Notes: generated by a model from the sequence alone, not told the origin. 64,000 nucleotides of DNA from Micromonospora profundi (GCF_011927785.1 NZ_JAATJK010000001.1:5613001-5677000); one strand, 5' to 3'. Shown: positions 20,096 to 29,537, counted from the first letter of the stretch. Numbers and translations: made by a program.

Positions 20096-20860
20096 GTGAG
20101 CACCGTCCCGCCGGGTACGCCCTGCTGGGCCGACCTGGCCACCCCGGACCTGGCCGACGCGCGGCGGTTCTACCCCGAGCTGTTCGGCTGGACCGGGCGG
20201 GTGACACCGGAACCCGAGGCTGGCGGCTACACGGTCTTCCTGCTCGACGGACAGCCGGTCGCCGGAGTGGGACCACCCGCGATCCCCGACCAGGTGCCGA
20301 TCTGGTCGACGTACCTCGCCACCGACGACGCGGAACTCGTCGCCGGTCGGGTCGAGCGGGCCGGCGGGCAGGTCGTGGTGCCGCCGTTCGAGGTCTTCGA
20401 CCGTGGGCGGATGGCGGTGTTCGCCGACCCGGCGGGCGCCACGTTCAGCGTCTGGCAACCGCAGGCCATGCCGGGCGCCGAGGTGTTCAACGTGCCCGGC
20501 GCGATGAGCTGGAACGAACTGGTCACCCCCGACCCGGAGGGCGCGAAGGTCTTCTACGAGCTGGTGTTCGGCTGGCAGCCGGACGAGCAGCCGATCGGCG
20601 GCATGACGTATACCGGGTGGCGGCTCGGCGCGCGGATCGTCGCCGGGATGATGCCGCCGTTCGCCGACGACTTCCCGGCCGACCTGCCCGCGTACTGGAC
20701 CGTGTACTTCGCCGTGGCCGACGCGGACGCGGCAGCTGCCCGTGCCGCCGAGCTGGGCGGGACCATCCTCGTCCCGCCGCGCGACATCCCGACCGGCCGG
20801 TTCGCCTCCCTGCGCGACCCCCAGGGCGCCCTCTTCTCGGTGATCGACCTGGGCCCCTGA
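20096..20860 (+). CDS. Tandem VOC (glyoxalase/bleomycin-resistance fold) protein
   Basis: A 254-residue protein made of two VOC domains (about 5-120 and 132-252). Each opens with CWADLATPDLADARRFY or WNELVTPDPEGAKVFY and ends with FADPAGATFSVWQP or LRDPQGALFSVIDL. Two-domain proteins of this size are common in actinomycetes and often lack an assigned substrate. I place the start at the GTG 20096, behind GAGAGGGG. It stands alone between two transporter operons. Confidence 0.85.
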   Translation: MSTVPPGTPCWADLATPDLADARRFYPELFGWTGRVTPEPEAGGYTVFLLDGQPVAGVGPPAIPDQVPIWSTYLATDDAELVAGRVERAGGQVVVPPFEVFDRGRMAVFADPAGATFSVWQPQAMPGAEVFNVPGAMSWNELVTPDPEGAKVFYELVFGWQPDEQPIGGMTYTGWRLGARIVAGMMPPFADDFPADLPAYWTVYFAVADADAAAARAAELGGTILVPPRDIPTGRFASLRDPQGALFSVIDLGP

Positions 20861-20895
20861 CCAGCCCCGCGCTCGACACCCGGGAGGGTCAGGGG
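20854..20895. terminator. Bidirectional hairpin between VOC and btuD genes
   Basis: CCCCTGACC and GGTCAGGGG form a 9-bp stem that includes the VOC stop codon and the stop codon of the convergent ATPase gene. Confidence 0.6.
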
Positions 20896-21704
20896 GTGGG
20901 ACGGGGGCGGACGGGGACCACGAGGGGGCCGTGGGTGCCGGCGACGACGCGGACGCTGGCCCGGTAGTGGGTGGCGAGGAGATGTTCGGTGAGTACCTCC
21001 CGGGGGGTGCCCGTCGCCACCACCTGACCGTCGGCGAGCATCACCATCCGGTCGGCGTACTCGCCGGCCAGGGAAAGATCGTGCATGGTGGCCAGCACTG
21101 TCAGGCCGTGCGCGTGGCGGAGCTGGTCGACGAGTTCCAGCACCTCCTGCTGGTGGCCGATGTCAAGCGCGCTCGTCGGTTCGTCGAGCAGCAGCAGCGT
21201 CGCGCCCTGGGCGAGCGCCCGCGCGAGAAAGACCCGCTGCCGTTCGCCGCCGGAGAGGGTGGCCAGCTCGCGGTTGTGGAAGCCGGCGAGGTCCAGCCGG
21301 TCCAGCACCTCGTGGGCGGCTTCGACGTCCGCGGCCGACTCCCGACCCAGCGGCGAGATGTACGGGGTACGGCCGAGCAGCACGTAGTCCAGCACCGGCA
21401 TGCCGGGCGGCACCACCGGGGACTGCGTCACGGTGGCCACCACCCGGGCGCGGTCCCTGCGGCGCAGCTCGGCGCTCGGCGTACCGAACAGGGTGATCAT
21501 GCCCTGCGCGGGCAGCAGGCCGCCGACGGCGCGCAACAGAGTCGACTTGCCGGCGCCGTTCGGGCCGATCACGGTGACCCACTCGCCGGCGGCGACGGTC
21601 AGGTCGACGCCGGTGAGGATGGGGTTGCCGTCCAGGCTGACGTGCAGCCCACGCACCTCGACGGCCGCCGCGCCGACCTCCCGGGGGGCGGGCACGGGGC
21701 TCAT
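20889..21704 (-). CDS. btuD: Cobalamin-type ABC importer ATPase (BtuD-like)
   Basis: A 271-residue ATPase of the FecE/BtuD family. Walker A is GPNGAGKST (about 48-56), signature LSGGERQR (about 149-156) and Walker B LLLLDEPTSALD. It starts in an ATGA overlap with the permease gene. Sequence alone would also fit a siderophore or heme importer. The cobalamin riboswitch ahead of the operon makes vitamin B12 or a cobinamide the likely cargo. Confidence 0.87.
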   Translation of the reverse strand: MSPVPAPREVGAAAVEVRGLHVSLDGNPILTGVDLTVAAGEWVTVIGPNGAGKSTLLRAVGGLLPAQGMITLFGTPSAELRRRDRARVVATVTQSPVVPPGMPVLDYVLLGRTPYISPLGRESAADVEAAHEVLDRLDLAGFHNRELATLSGGERQRVFLARALAQGATLLLLDEPTSALDIGHQQEVLELVDQLRHAHGLTVLATMHDLSLAGEYADRMVMLADGQVVATGTPREVLTEHLLATHYRASVRVVAGTHGPLVVPVRPRPTP

Positions 21705-22816
21705 GTGAGCACCCGCCGGGCGGTGCGCAGCACGAGGACGAAGAACGGACCGCCGAGCAGTGCGGTGACCACCCCGATGGGCACCTCGGCCGGGGCGGCG
21801 GCGGTCCGTGCCACCACGTCGGTCAGTGCCAGGAAGGCTGCGCCGAACAGCATCGACAGCGGCAGGATCACCCGGTAGCTCGATCCGAAGAGCAGCCGAA
21901 CGGTGTGCGGGACGATGATGCCGACGAAGCCGATCAGGCCGGTCGCGGAGACCGCCGCGGCGGTACCGAGTGACGCGGCGGCGATCAGCAGGTAGCGGGA
22001 GCGCTGCGGGTGCAGGCCGAGGCTCCGCGCCTCGTCGTCGCCGAGCGCGAGGACGTCCAGCTCGCGGCGGTGCAGCAGCACGACCACGATGGTCAGGGCG
22101 GCGTACGGCAGCACCAGCAGCACGTCGTGCCAGCCGGCGGTGGCCAGCCGGCCGAGCAGCCAGGAGTAGACCGACTGGATGCTGTCGGCGTGCCGTTGCA
22201 GCAGGTACGTCTGCCCGGCGGAGAGGAACGCGGAGACCGCCACCCCGGCCAGGATCAGCATCGCCGGGGACCGGCTCCGTCCACCGGCCGCGCCCAGCAG
22301 GTAGGTCATCGTCACGGCGAGCATCGACCCGACGAACGCCGCCAACGGGATCGTGAGCGGCAGCCCGGAGATCGCGCCCTGCCGGCCGGCACCACCGAGG
22401 GCGATCACCGCGGTGACCGCGAGGCCCGCGCCAGCGGCCACCCCGAGCAGGTACGGGTCGGCGAGCGGGTTGCGGAACACGCCCTGGTAGCAGCCGCCCG
22501 CGAGGGCGAGCAGGCCACCGACGAGCAGACCCAGCACGACCCGGGGCAGCCGCAGCTCGGTCACGATGGCGATCTCCCGCTCGGTCAACCCGCTCTCCAG
22601 GTGCACCCCGGGGATCAGGTTGAGCAGCTCGGCGGCGACGCTGCCCGGCGGCAGGCTGACCGGGCCGAGCGACACACCGGCGACGAGCGCGACGAGCACC
22701 GCGAACACCCCGGCGACCAGCCAGCGTTTGCGCAGGCCGGCGGGCCGGGACGCGAGCTGCGTCCCGGTCCGCCGGGTGGTTGGTGCCGGAGTGGACACCG
22801 TGGGCACTCCGGTCAC
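21701..22816 (-). CDS. btuC: Cobalamin-type ABC importer permease (BtuC-like)
   Basis: A 371-residue FecCD-family permease with about nine or ten membrane segments after a 30-residue soluble N-terminus. Conserved segments include LRLPRVVLGLLVGGLLALAG, FRNPLADPYLLGVAAGAGL and GFVGIIVPHTVRLLFG, the last two typical of importers for B12 and siderophores. It lies between the binding-protein gene (13-bp gap) and the ATPase gene (4-bp overlap). Confidence 0.88.
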   Translation of the reverse strand: MTGVPTVSTPAPTTRRTGTQLASRPAGLRKRWLVAGVFAVLVALVAGVSLGPVSLPPGSVAAELLNLIPGVHLESGLTEREIAIVTELRLPRVVLGLLVGGLLALAGGCYQGVFRNPLADPYLLGVAAGAGLAVTAVIALGGAGRQGAISGLPLTIPLAAFVGSMLAVTMTYLLGAAGGRSRSPAMLILAGVAVSAFLSAGQTYLLQRHADSIQSVYSWLLGRLATAGWHDVLLVLPYAALTIVVVLLHRRELDVLALGDDEARSLGLHPQRSRYLLIAAASLGTAAAVSATGLIGFVGIIVPHTVRLLFGSSYRVILPLSMLFGAAFLALTDVVARTAAAPAEVPIGVVTALLGGPFFVLVLRTARRVLT

Positions 22817-22829
22817 CGACGGACGTCGG

Positions 22830-23765
22830 TCACGCGGGCACCTTGGCGACCGCGTCGATGACGACCCGGAGCAGGTCCACGATCCGCGGGCCCCAGCGGG
22901 AGGCGATGTCGTCGTCCAGCGCCACGACCTGGTTGTTCTTCACTGCCGTGACCCCTGCCCAGCCGCTGCGGGCCTTTACCGAGTCGGCGTTCTGCTGGCA
23001 GCACTTGGCGTCGGCCAGGAAGACGAAGTCCGGGTCGGCCTTGACGATGAACTCCTGGGACAGCTGCGGGTAGCCGGCGCTCTTACCGTCCGCGTCGGCC
23101 GGGTCGGCGATGTTGGTCAGGCCGGCCAGGTCGTAGATCGAGCCGATGAAGGTCTTGCTCGTGGCGCTGTACAACTCCGGGCCCAGCTCGTGGAAGTAGG
23201 TGAGCTTCTCGGCGCGCTGCGGCAGGTCCTTGGTGAGCTTGGTGATGTCGTCCTTCATCCGGGTGGTGACATCGGTGGCCTGGTCGGCGTGCCCGGTGAG
23301 CGTGCCCAGGTCGGTGATCTGCCGGTAGGTGTCGTCGAGCGTGGTCGCCGCCGGGGTCAGGTAGACCGGGATCTTCAGTTTGCCGAGCTGGTCGACGATC
23401 TTGTTCCGGTCGTCGGAGAGCACCACCAGGTCGGGGTTCTTGCTGGCGATCGCCTCGGCGTTCGGCTGGAAGCCGGACAGGTCGCTCTTGGGCGCGTCGG
23501 CCGGGTAGGTGGACTGGTCGTCGACAGCTGTGACCTGTGGGCCGGCGCCGATGGCGAAGAGCATCTCGGTGGCGGTGGGCGCCAGCGACACGATCTTCTC
23601 GGGCCGCTTGTCGAGGGTGAGCGAGCCGACCGTCACCGGGAAGCTGGCACTCGCCGAACTGCCGCCGGCCGCCGGCTGGTTGTCGGCCTTCTCGGCGCAC
23701 GCGCCGAGGGCGAGCGCGGCGACCGCGAGGGTCGCGGCGAGGAGCCGGGGGGTACGTCTGGACAT
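22830..23765 (-). CDS. btuF: Cobalamin-type ABC substrate-binding lipoprotein (BtuF-like)
   Basis: A 311-residue extracellular solute-binding protein. The signal peptide ends in LALGAC with the lipobox Cys at about 23, so it is predicted to be a lipid-anchored protein. The mature part has the FecB/BtuF fold: RPEKIVSLAPTATEMLFAIG, then PNAEAIASKNPDLVVL and a later GWAGVTAVKNNQVVALD. It is first in btuFCD, behind a cobalamin riboswitch, and its ribosome site is partly paired in a hairpin (23773-23808). B12 as ligand is inferred from the riboswitch. Confidence 0.87.
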   Translation of the reverse strand: MSRRTPRLLAATLAVAALALGACAEKADNQPAAGGSSASASFPVTVGSLTLDKRPEKIVSLAPTATEMLFAIGAGPQVTAVDDQSTYPADAPKSDLSGFQPNAEAIASKNPDLVVLSDDRNKIVDQLGKLKIPVYLTPAATTLDDTYRQITDLGTLTGHADQATDVTTRMKDDITKLTKDLPQRAEKLTYFHELGPELYSATSKTFIGSIYDLAGLTNIADPADADGKSAGYPQLSQEFIVKADPDFVFLADAKCCQQNADSVKARSGWAGVTAVKNNQVVALDDDIASRWGPRIVDLLRVVIDAVAKVPA

Positions 23766-23772
23766 CGAACCT

Positions 23773-23808
23773 CCTGTCGGTCGAGGAGTGTGGTGCTTCG
23801 CCGACAGG
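23773..23808 (-). promoter_or_regulatory. Hairpin covering the btuF ribosome site
   Basis: On the transcribed strand, CCTGTCGG pairs exactly with CCGACAGG across 20 nt, and the second arm runs into the AGGAGG ribosome site of btuF. It can serve as the off-state expression platform of the cobalamin riboswitch. Confidence 0.6.
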
Positions 23809-23859
23809 GCTTCCGTACGCCCGCCCGCGAGGCGCCCTTCCTCGAGAGCGCGTTTCGCG

Positions 23860-23985
23860 ACCTATCCGCAGGCGACCTGGCTCGTCCTCACCGTCAGGTG
23901 AGGCATCACAGTTGCGGGACAGCGCCGGGTTGAGCACCGGCTTCGCTGCGGAGTGGTCGGTTAGACGGTAGCGCACCGCTGGATC
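23860..23985 (-). ncRNA. Cobalamin riboswitch
   Basis: The leader on the minus strand has the cobalamin aptamer core: GAAGCCGGTGC, then CCCGCAACTGTGA (complement of about 23906-23918), then GAGCCAGGTCGCC (complement at about 23871-23883). Spacing is right for the aptamer, and the position, about 95 nt upstream of btuF, is right for an importer leader. The exact ends of the aptamer are approximate. Cobalamin would repress the importer. Confidence 0.85.
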
Positions 23986-24004
23986 TGGAGGCTCGGAGCG
24001 GGTG

Positions 24005-24037
24005 GTGGGGCCCCGCAGGGGCGGAACGGGGCCCCAC
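24005..24037. terminator. Terminator hairpin after M14 peptidase gene
   Basis: GTGGGGCCCCG and CGGGGCCCCAC form a perfect 11-bp stem with an 11-nt loop, just beyond the stop of the peptidase gene on the minus strand. It has no T tract. Confidence 0.65.
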
Positions 24038-24041
24038 CCGA

Positions 24042-25922
24042 TCAGGAGGCGGTGATGGTGACGTTGTCCACAGCCGCCTCCACGAGGCTCGCGCCGGAGG
24101 CGTCCGCGGCCTCGACGAGGATCCGCACGGACTGGCCGGCGTACGGGGTGAGGTTGAGGTTCGCCACAGCCCAGCTGGCGTTGCGGTTGGCCGCCGCGCC
24201 GGCCTGGGTGAGCAGCACCGTGGTGCCGCCGTTGTGCACCACGCTCACCCGCAGGTAGTCGGCCAACGACGAGTTCGAGCCGTGGGCCAGATACCAGGCC
24301 AGCGAGAGGGTAAGCGTGCCCGAGGACGGCAGGGTCACCGCCGGGGACCGGGCACTCGTCACTCCGCCGTCGACGTCGTAGTCACCGGCAGCCGAGCCCG
24401 CGAGCCGGCCGGTGACCAGGTCGTTGGAGCCGGCGTACGGGGTGAGTTGCTTGGCGCCCGAGGAGTTGGTCGCCTGGGCGGCGCCCCGCTCCCACGCCCC
24501 GCTGGTGGCGGCGTCGGTGCCGGACGGGTTGGTGGTCCAGCCGGTGGAGGTCTCGAAGGTGTCCGACCAGACCGTGGTGCCACCACCACCGCTGCCGCAG
24601 TACTGCGCCTGCTTGCCGATGACCCGGTACGGGCAGTCGGCGTACTCGCTGAGCAGCAGCACGGCCTCGCGGTTGCGGCTGGTCTGCGCGGGGATCACCT
24701 CGTCGGGCGGGTAGAAGCCGCCGCCGCTTGCCGATCCCGGATACATCTCGAAGGTGTACGCCCAGATGTTGTGGGTGGCCCACATCCAGTCGATGCTGTC
24801 ACCGTCGGTGATGTAGAGGTCGCTGGACTGCTCCGGCGTGTAGTTGTTGGTGGCCGCCATCTGCTGTCCGAGGGTGGCGAAGGTGTTGTACTGGTCGGCG
24901 CTCATTCCGGTCGCCGTGTTCGCTGTGGTGTAGCCATAGGGCCAGAGCACCAGCTGTGAGTACGTGTGGAAGTCGATGTTCGCCTTGATCTGCTGGGTTC
25001 CGCCGACCACTCGACTGTTGACGAAGTTGCGCAGCGCCTGCGTCTCCGGTGCGGAGAACGCCGACGGGCCGCGGTAGGTCTCCGACGAGGTCGAGCCGGA
25101 CGAGCCGCCGCAGCAGCCCCAGTTGTAGCCCCAGTTTCGGTTCAGGTCGGTGCCGACGTTCGACGAGCCGCTGTTGGGCTGCCGGTTCTTGCGCCACGAC
25201 CGGTACGACCCGGTGGCGATGTCGTACTCGCTGCCGTCGGGGTTGACGGTCGGCACGATCCAGATCTCCCGGGAGTTGACGATGTTGGTGATCCGGGAGT
25301 CGCTGTTGTAGCTGTCGGTGAAGAGGTTGAGCAGGTAGATCGCCATTTCGACGGTCAGGTGCTCGCGGGCGTGCTGTTGGGAGTTGAACAGGATCTCCGG
25401 CTCGTTCTCGTCGGTACCGACGTTGTCGGAGATCTTCACGGCCATCAGGTCGCGGCCCTCGTACGACGTACCAATGCTGATCTTGCGAGCGATGGACGGG
25501 TGGTCCGCGACGACCTGGTTCACGACGGCGGTCAGCTCGGCGTAGTCGTGGTAGTTGGAGTCGGCGGGCGGGAAGGCGAGCGTGCCCACCTCGCCGGCGC
25601 CGCGTTCGGCGTTCCGTGGCGGGGCGAGCGGTTCCAGGCGGAATCCGAGCCTGCCGATCGCGGCGGCTTCGGCGGCGGTGGCCGAGATGTGCAGGACGCC
25701 GTGCTCGGAATAGTCGATGGCGGCCCCGGTGCGGGCCACCGCGTTGCGGTCGGCGAGGGTTCGGGGCCCCAGCACCCGGTAGCTGGCGGCGGCCGATGCG
25801 GCGGTGCGATCCGGCGCCGGTTTCGCGGCGACCGGTCCGGCGGCCACTGTGACGATGCCCAGCCCGGCGACGACAGCGAACGCCAGGGCACGGCGGAGAG
25901 GATTGGGCGTGCGGAGGGCCAT
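24042..25922 (-). CDS. Secreted M14 zinc carboxypeptidase
   Basis: A 626-residue preproprotein: signal peptide (about 1-33), a pro-region (about 34-115), the M14 catalytic domain (about 120-430) and a C-terminal beta-sandwich (about 450-626) like a P/carbohydrate-binding-type jelly roll. Zinc ligands are H184 and E187 (QHAREH) and H319 (FHTYSQ); the catalytic Glu is E392 (YTFEMYP). It resembles carboxypeptidase T/SGC-like enzymes of actinomycetes. A GGAGG ribosome site precedes the ATG. It is divergent from a C39-like peptidase gene, suggesting joint extracellular protein scavenging. Confidence 0.9.
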   Translation of the reverse strand: MALRTPNPLRRALAFAVVAGLGIVTVAAGPVAAKPAPDRTAASAAASYRVLGPRTLADRNAVARTGAAIDYSEHGVLHISATAAEAAAIGRLGFRLEPLAPPRNAERGAGEVGTLAFPPADSNYHDYAELTAVVNQVVADHPSIARKISIGTSYEGRDLMAVKISDNVGTDENEPEILFNSQQHAREHLTVEMAIYLLNLFTDSYNSDSRITNIVNSREIWIVPTVNPDGSEYDIATGSYRSWRKNRQPNSGSSNVGTDLNRNWGYNWGCCGGSSGSTSSETYRGPSAFSAPETQALRNFVNSRVVGGTQQIKANIDFHTYSQLVLWPYGYTTANTATGMSADQYNTFATLGQQMAATNNYTPEQSSDLYITDGDSIDWMWATHNIWAYTFEMYPGSASGGGFYPPDEVIPAQTSRNREAVLLLSEYADCPYRVIGKQAQYCGSGGGGTTVWSDTFETSTGWTTNPSGTDAATSGAWERGAAQATNSSGAKQLTPYAGSNDLVTGRLAGSAAGDYDVDGGVTSARSPAVTLPSSGTLTLSLAWYLAHGSNSSLADYLRVSVVHNGGTTVLLTQAGAAANRNASWAVANLNLTPYAGQSVRILVEAADASGASLVEAAVDNVTITAS

Positions 25923-26133
25923 GTACTACCTCCTCGGAGGGCGGGACATCCCGCTCGGTGATGCACACTTCACCACCAGCGACATGGTCATATCAATATC
26001 CATCGTTGCCTTATGCATCCCAGATTGACCATCGCGGTGGCAATGATTTTCTGCGCTCGAACATCTGGCGAAACTTCCCGCCAAGCGAGAAACTGACCAG
26101 CGACGATGCCCCTCTCGACACCGCGGAGCACCC

Positions 26134-27471
26134 ATGGCCAGACCCCGCCTGCACGCGGCCGCCCTCGCCGGCGTCAGCGCGCTCACCCTGCTCGCCACCA
26201 TGGCCCCCGCGTCAGCGGGGCGACCGCCTACCCCCACCCACGACGAGCAGATCACCTTCCAGGACTGGTCCGGCCCCGCCGACTGGCACCGCGGCAGCCA
26301 GGCCGGCACCCGCGTCGTGCCCGGCGCGCGATCCGGGGTCACCCTGGCCCGACCGGCCGGCACCATCGAGTACGCCGACCCGCACACCGGCACCACACGC
26401 ACCTGGGAGTACGGCACCTGGACCTCGCCGGTCACCCGGATCGGCTTCGACGCCACCGAACTGATCGCCTCCTGGAACGCCGAGACCCCCGCCGGCACCT
26501 GGATCCAGGTGGAGATGCAGGGCAGCTACACCACAGGCGACCAGACCCCCTGGTACGTCCTGGGTCGCTGGGCCTCCGGAGACACCGATATCAAACGGAC
26601 AAGCGTCAACAGGCAGGGCGACCCGTGGTCGACGATCTGGACCGACACGTTCAGCATCGACGACGCCAACGCCGGTGTGCTGCTGCGGTCGTACCAACTA
26701 CGGCTGACCCTCTACCGGGCGCCCGGGCAGACCGCCGCGCCGGTGGTCCGGATGCTCGGTGCCATGAGTTCCACAGTGCCGGACCGGTTCACAGTCACGC
26801 CGAGCGCCGGGCGCATCGCCTGGGGCGTCGAGTTGCCGGTGCCCCGCTACTCGCAGAACGTGCACAGCGGGCACTACCCCGAGTACGACGGTGGCGGTGA
26901 GGCGTGGTGCTCGCCCACCTCCACGGAGATGGTCGTCGAGTACTGGGGGCGTAAGCCGTCGGCGGCCGACACCTCCTGGGTGGACCCGACCTACCCCGAC
27001 CCGACCGTCAACCACGCCGCGCGGATGACCTTCGACTACGCGTACGACGGCGCTGGCAACTGGCCGTTCAACACCGCGTACGCGGCCAGTTTCCCCGGCC
27101 TGGAGGGTCGGGTCACCAGACTGCACTCACTTGACGAGCTGGAGCGTTTCATCGCCGCCGGCATCCCGGTGGTGACCAGTCAGTCCTTCCTGGCCAGTGA
27201 ACTGGACGGGGCGAACTACGGCACCTCAGGGCACCTGTTCGTGGTGGTCGGCTTCACCGCCGAGGGCGACGTGATCGTCAACGACCCCGCCTCGTCCAGC
27301 AACGACGTGGTGCGCAACGTCTACAAGCGCGCCCAGTTCGAGCAGATCTGGCTGCGTACCAAGCGCATCAACGCCACAGGCGGCGTCTCGGGCGGCTCCG
27401 GCGGCATCGCGTACCTGATCAAGCCGGTTTCAAAGCCCTGGCCCCGGGTCGCCGGTTCCACGAACTGGTAG
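26134..27471 (+). CDS. Secreted C39-like cysteine peptidase
   Basis: A 445-residue protein with a signal peptide (cleavage near ASAG, about 28). Residues about 30-220 form a beta-rich region rich in Trp and Tyr (DWSGPADWHRGSQ). The C-terminal half is a papain-like C39 peptidase domain with catalytic Cys259 (GEAWCSPTSTEM), His367 (GHLFVVVGF) and Asn in VNDPAS. It has no ABC transporter part, so it acts outside the cell alone. A strong terminator follows. The substrate is unknown. Confidence 0.85.
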   Translation: MARPRLHAAALAGVSALTLLATMAPASAGRPPTPTHDEQITFQDWSGPADWHRGSQAGTRVVPGARSGVTLARPAGTIEYADPHTGTTRTWEYGTWTSPVTRIGFDATELIASWNAETPAGTWIQVEMQGSYTTGDQTPWYVLGRWASGDTDIKRTSVNRQGDPWSTIWTDTFSIDDANAGVLLRSYQLRLTLYRAPGQTAAPVVRMLGAMSSTVPDRFTVTPSAGRIAWGVELPVPRYSQNVHSGHYPEYDGGGEAWCSPTSTEMVVEYWGRKPSAADTSWVDPTYPDPTVNHAARMTFDYAYDGAGNWPFNTAYAASFPGLEGRVTRLHSLDELERFIAAGIPVVTSQSFLASELDGANYGTSGHLFVVVGFTAEGDVIVNDPASSSNDVVRNVYKRAQFEQIWLRTKRINATGGVSGGSGGIAYLIKPVSKPWPRVAGSTNW

Positions 27472-27475
27472 CGGG

Positions 27476-27532
27476 TGATCAAGAGGTCCGCGTCACGGGA
27501 GAGCCTCCCTGGTGACGCGGACCTTTTGATCA
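27476..27532. terminator. Long bidirectional terminator or REP-like palindrome
   Basis: Arms at 27476-27496 and 27512-27532 pair over 21 bp with a single G-T wobble, across a 15-nt loop. The core is GGTCCGCGTCAC / GTGACGCGGACC with TGATCA at each end. It lies between convergent stop codons. The length and TGATCA ends suggest a dispersed repeat family, which I cannot confirm here. Confidence 0.75.
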
Positions 27533-27841
27533 ACGCGAGGGTCGGTCCGTGGGGGGATCGCTGTCAGCGTCGGGGTCGGAGGTCGAGGGCTGGTCGTCGC
27601 CGGCCAGGGCGGAGCGCAGGCGCTCCTTCTCCGTACGGCGGCGCTCCGCCGCTTCGGCCATCTCCTGGGCCATCTCGTCCCGGAAGCCGCGCAGCAGGAA
27701 GAAGGAGAGCGCGGCGGAGAACGCCAGCGCCAGAATCAACTTCAGGAAGATGTCCATGTCGACGAACCAGAGGCCCGCCAGCACGGCGACGAACAGCCCG
27801 AGCCGGCCCAGCGTGTACTTGACCGCCGCGCTCACCTGCAC
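27530..27841 (-). CDS. DUF4229-type small membrane protein
   Basis: A 103-residue protein with two membrane segments (about 10-45: LGLFVAVLAGLWFV and LKLILALAFSAALSFFLL) followed by a charged cytoplasmic helix (RDEMAQEMAEAAERRRTEKERL) and an Asp/Ser/Pro tail. The pattern is that of the DUF4229 family; function is unknown. Several GTG codons are possible; that at 27841 has the best spacing from AAGGGA. Confidence 0.72.
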   Translation of the reverse strand: MQVSAAVKYTLGRLGLFVAVLAGLWFVDMDIFLKLILALAFSAALSFFLLRGFRDEMAQEMAEAAERRRTEKERLRSALAGDDQPSTSDPDADSDPPTDRPSR

Positions 27842-27906
27842 CACTCCGTTCCCTTGCTTGCCCGCCGTGCGGCGGAAAGATCGACCCACCCGGCGGGCGG
27901 TCGGGG

Positions 27907-28344
27907 TCAGCCGGTCCGGCGGGCCAACCAGCGGACGCCCGTAAACCACACAGCCGCGTACGCAACGGTGAACGCCGCCGCCGCCAACGCGCCGGACAGC
28001 AGCGGCGGCAACCCGGAGCCCAGCCCGGCGATCAGCAGACCCGAGACCACACCGACAGCCGCCGCGACAAGCGCCGCCACCACCCGGGCGGCACCGAACT
28101 CCCACGCCCGGAAGTCGTCCCAGAACAGCCAGGCCGGCAGGATCACCGCCAGCCAACCGTTTGTGTTGCCGAAGTCACCGGCACCGAACGAGGCGAACGC
28201 CAACTCGAACACCACGAGCGCCAGCACGCCGATGACCAGACCGGCCAGGCACACGCCCAGCAGGTCGGCCAGGGTACGGATACGCCCCTGGTCGTCCCGA
28301 CGGGGAAACCCGCCCTGCTTCTCGGACTCACGCTGCTCGGTCAT
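27907..28344 (-). CDS. Hypothetical membrane protein
   Basis: A 145-residue protein with four predicted membrane segments after a charged N-terminus (about 1-25). A Trp-rich patch, WLAVILPAWLFWDDFRAWEF, sits between helices 2 and 3. Function is unknown. It lies between mqnE and the DUF4229 gene, same strand, with 23-bp and 65-bp gaps. Confidence 0.7.
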   Translation of the reverse strand: MTEQRESEKQGGFPRRDDQGRIRTLADLLGVCLAGLVIGVLALVVFELAFASFGAGDFGNTNGWLAVILPAWLFWDDFRAWEFGAARVVAALVAAAVGVVSGLLIAGLGSGLPPLLSGALAAAAFTVAYAAVWFTGVRWLARRTG

Positions 28345-28367
28345 CGACTGCGAGGGTACGTGGTGAC

Positions 28368-29537
28368 TCAGGCCCAGACCTGCTGCGGCTCGGCGCGGCG
28401 CTCGGCCAGCGACGGCGCCTTGTCGTACTCCCGAACCACGTTGTAGCGGGTGTCCCGCTCGACCGGCTGGAAACCGGCGTCCCAGATCAGGTGCAGCAGG
28501 TCGTCGCGGTGCATCGTGTTCGGGGTGCCGTACGAGTCGGCGTCATGGGTGATCTTGTATTCGACCACCGAGCCGTCCAGGTCGTCCACGCCGAAGTTCA
28601 GCGAGAGCTGAGCCACCGAGAGGCCGTGCATCACCCAGAAGTTCTTCAGGTGCGGAACGTTGTCGAACAGCAGCCGCGAGACGGCGAACGTCTTCAGCGA
28701 CTCGGCCGGCGACGCCATCGTGGTACGCGCCTGGATCCGGTTACGGATCTTGCCGTCCGCCGAGTCCACGAAGTCGTGCTGGTAACGCAGCGGGATGAAG
28801 ACCGCGAAGCCGCCCGTCTCGTCCTGCAACTCCCGCAACCGCAGCACGTGGTCGACGCGGTGCCGGGGCTCCTCGATGTGGCCGTACAGCATTGTCGCCG
28901 GGGTCTTCATGCCCTTGCTGTGCGCCAGCGCGTGGATGCGCGACCAGTCCTCCCAGTGGCAGGCGTGGTCGACGATGTGCTGCCGGACCTCCCAGTCGAA
29001 GATCTCCGCGCCACCGCCGGTCAGCGACTCCAGGCCGGCGTCCATCAGCTCGTCGAGGATCTCGTCGGCGCTCAGGCCACTGATCTTCTCGAACCACTGC
29101 ACCTCGGTCGCGGTGAAGCACTTGAGCTTGACGTTCGGCAGCGCCGCCTTCAGCTCACGCAGCACCTTCGGGTAGTAACGCCACGGCAGCGTCGGGTGCA
29201 GGCCGTTGACGATGTGCAGCTCGGTGAGCTGCTCACCCTCCATCTCCTTGGCCTTGCGGACCGCCTCGTCGATGCGCATCGTGTACGCGTCCTTCTCGCC
29301 CGGCTTGCGCTGGAACGAGCAGTACGCACAGGATGCCGAACAGACGTTCGTCAGGTTGAGGTGCCGGTTGACGTTGAACATCACCCGGTCACCGTTCAGC
29401 TCGGTGCGCTTGTGGTGCGCCAACCGACCCAACCAGGTCAGGTCGTCACTCTCGTAGAGCGCGACCCCGTCCTCCCGGGTCAGCCGTTCACCGGCGTACA
29501 CCTTCGCTTCGAGCTCGCGCTTGAGTCCGGCGTCCAT
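28368..29537 (-). CDS. mqnE: Aminofutalosine synthase MqnE
   Basis: Radical-SAM enzyme that joins 3-[(1-carboxyvinyl)oxy]benzoate to S-adenosylmethionine to form aminofutalosine, second step of the futalosine pathway. The 389-residue protein has the CxxxCxxC motif at Cys66, Cys70 and Cys73 (NVCSASCAYCSF). ELHIVNGLHPTLPW and GGGAEIFDWEVRQ are typical of MqnE. I used the ATG at 29537, preceded by GAAGGGAC; a longer frame to 29729 is Arg/Ser-rich and not conserved. Confidence 0.95.
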   Translation of the reverse strand: MDAGLKRELEAKVYAGERLTREDGVALYESDDLTWLGRLAHHKRTELNGDRVMFNVNRHLNLTNVCSASCAYCSFQRKPGEKDAYTMRIDEAVRKAKEMEGEQLTELHIVNGLHPTLPWRYYPKVLRELKAALPNVKLKCFTATEVQWFEKISGLSADEILDELMDAGLESLTGGGAEIFDWEVRQHIVDHACHWEDWSRIHALAHSKGMKTPATMLYGHIEEPRHRVDHVLRLRELQDETGGFAVFIPLRYQHDFVDSADGKIRNRIQARTTMASPAESLKTFAVSRLLFDNVPHLKNFWVMHGLSVAQLSLNFGVDDLDGSVVEYKITHDADSYGTPNTMHRDDLLHLIWDAGFQPVERDTRYNVVREYDKAPSLAERRAEPQQVWA

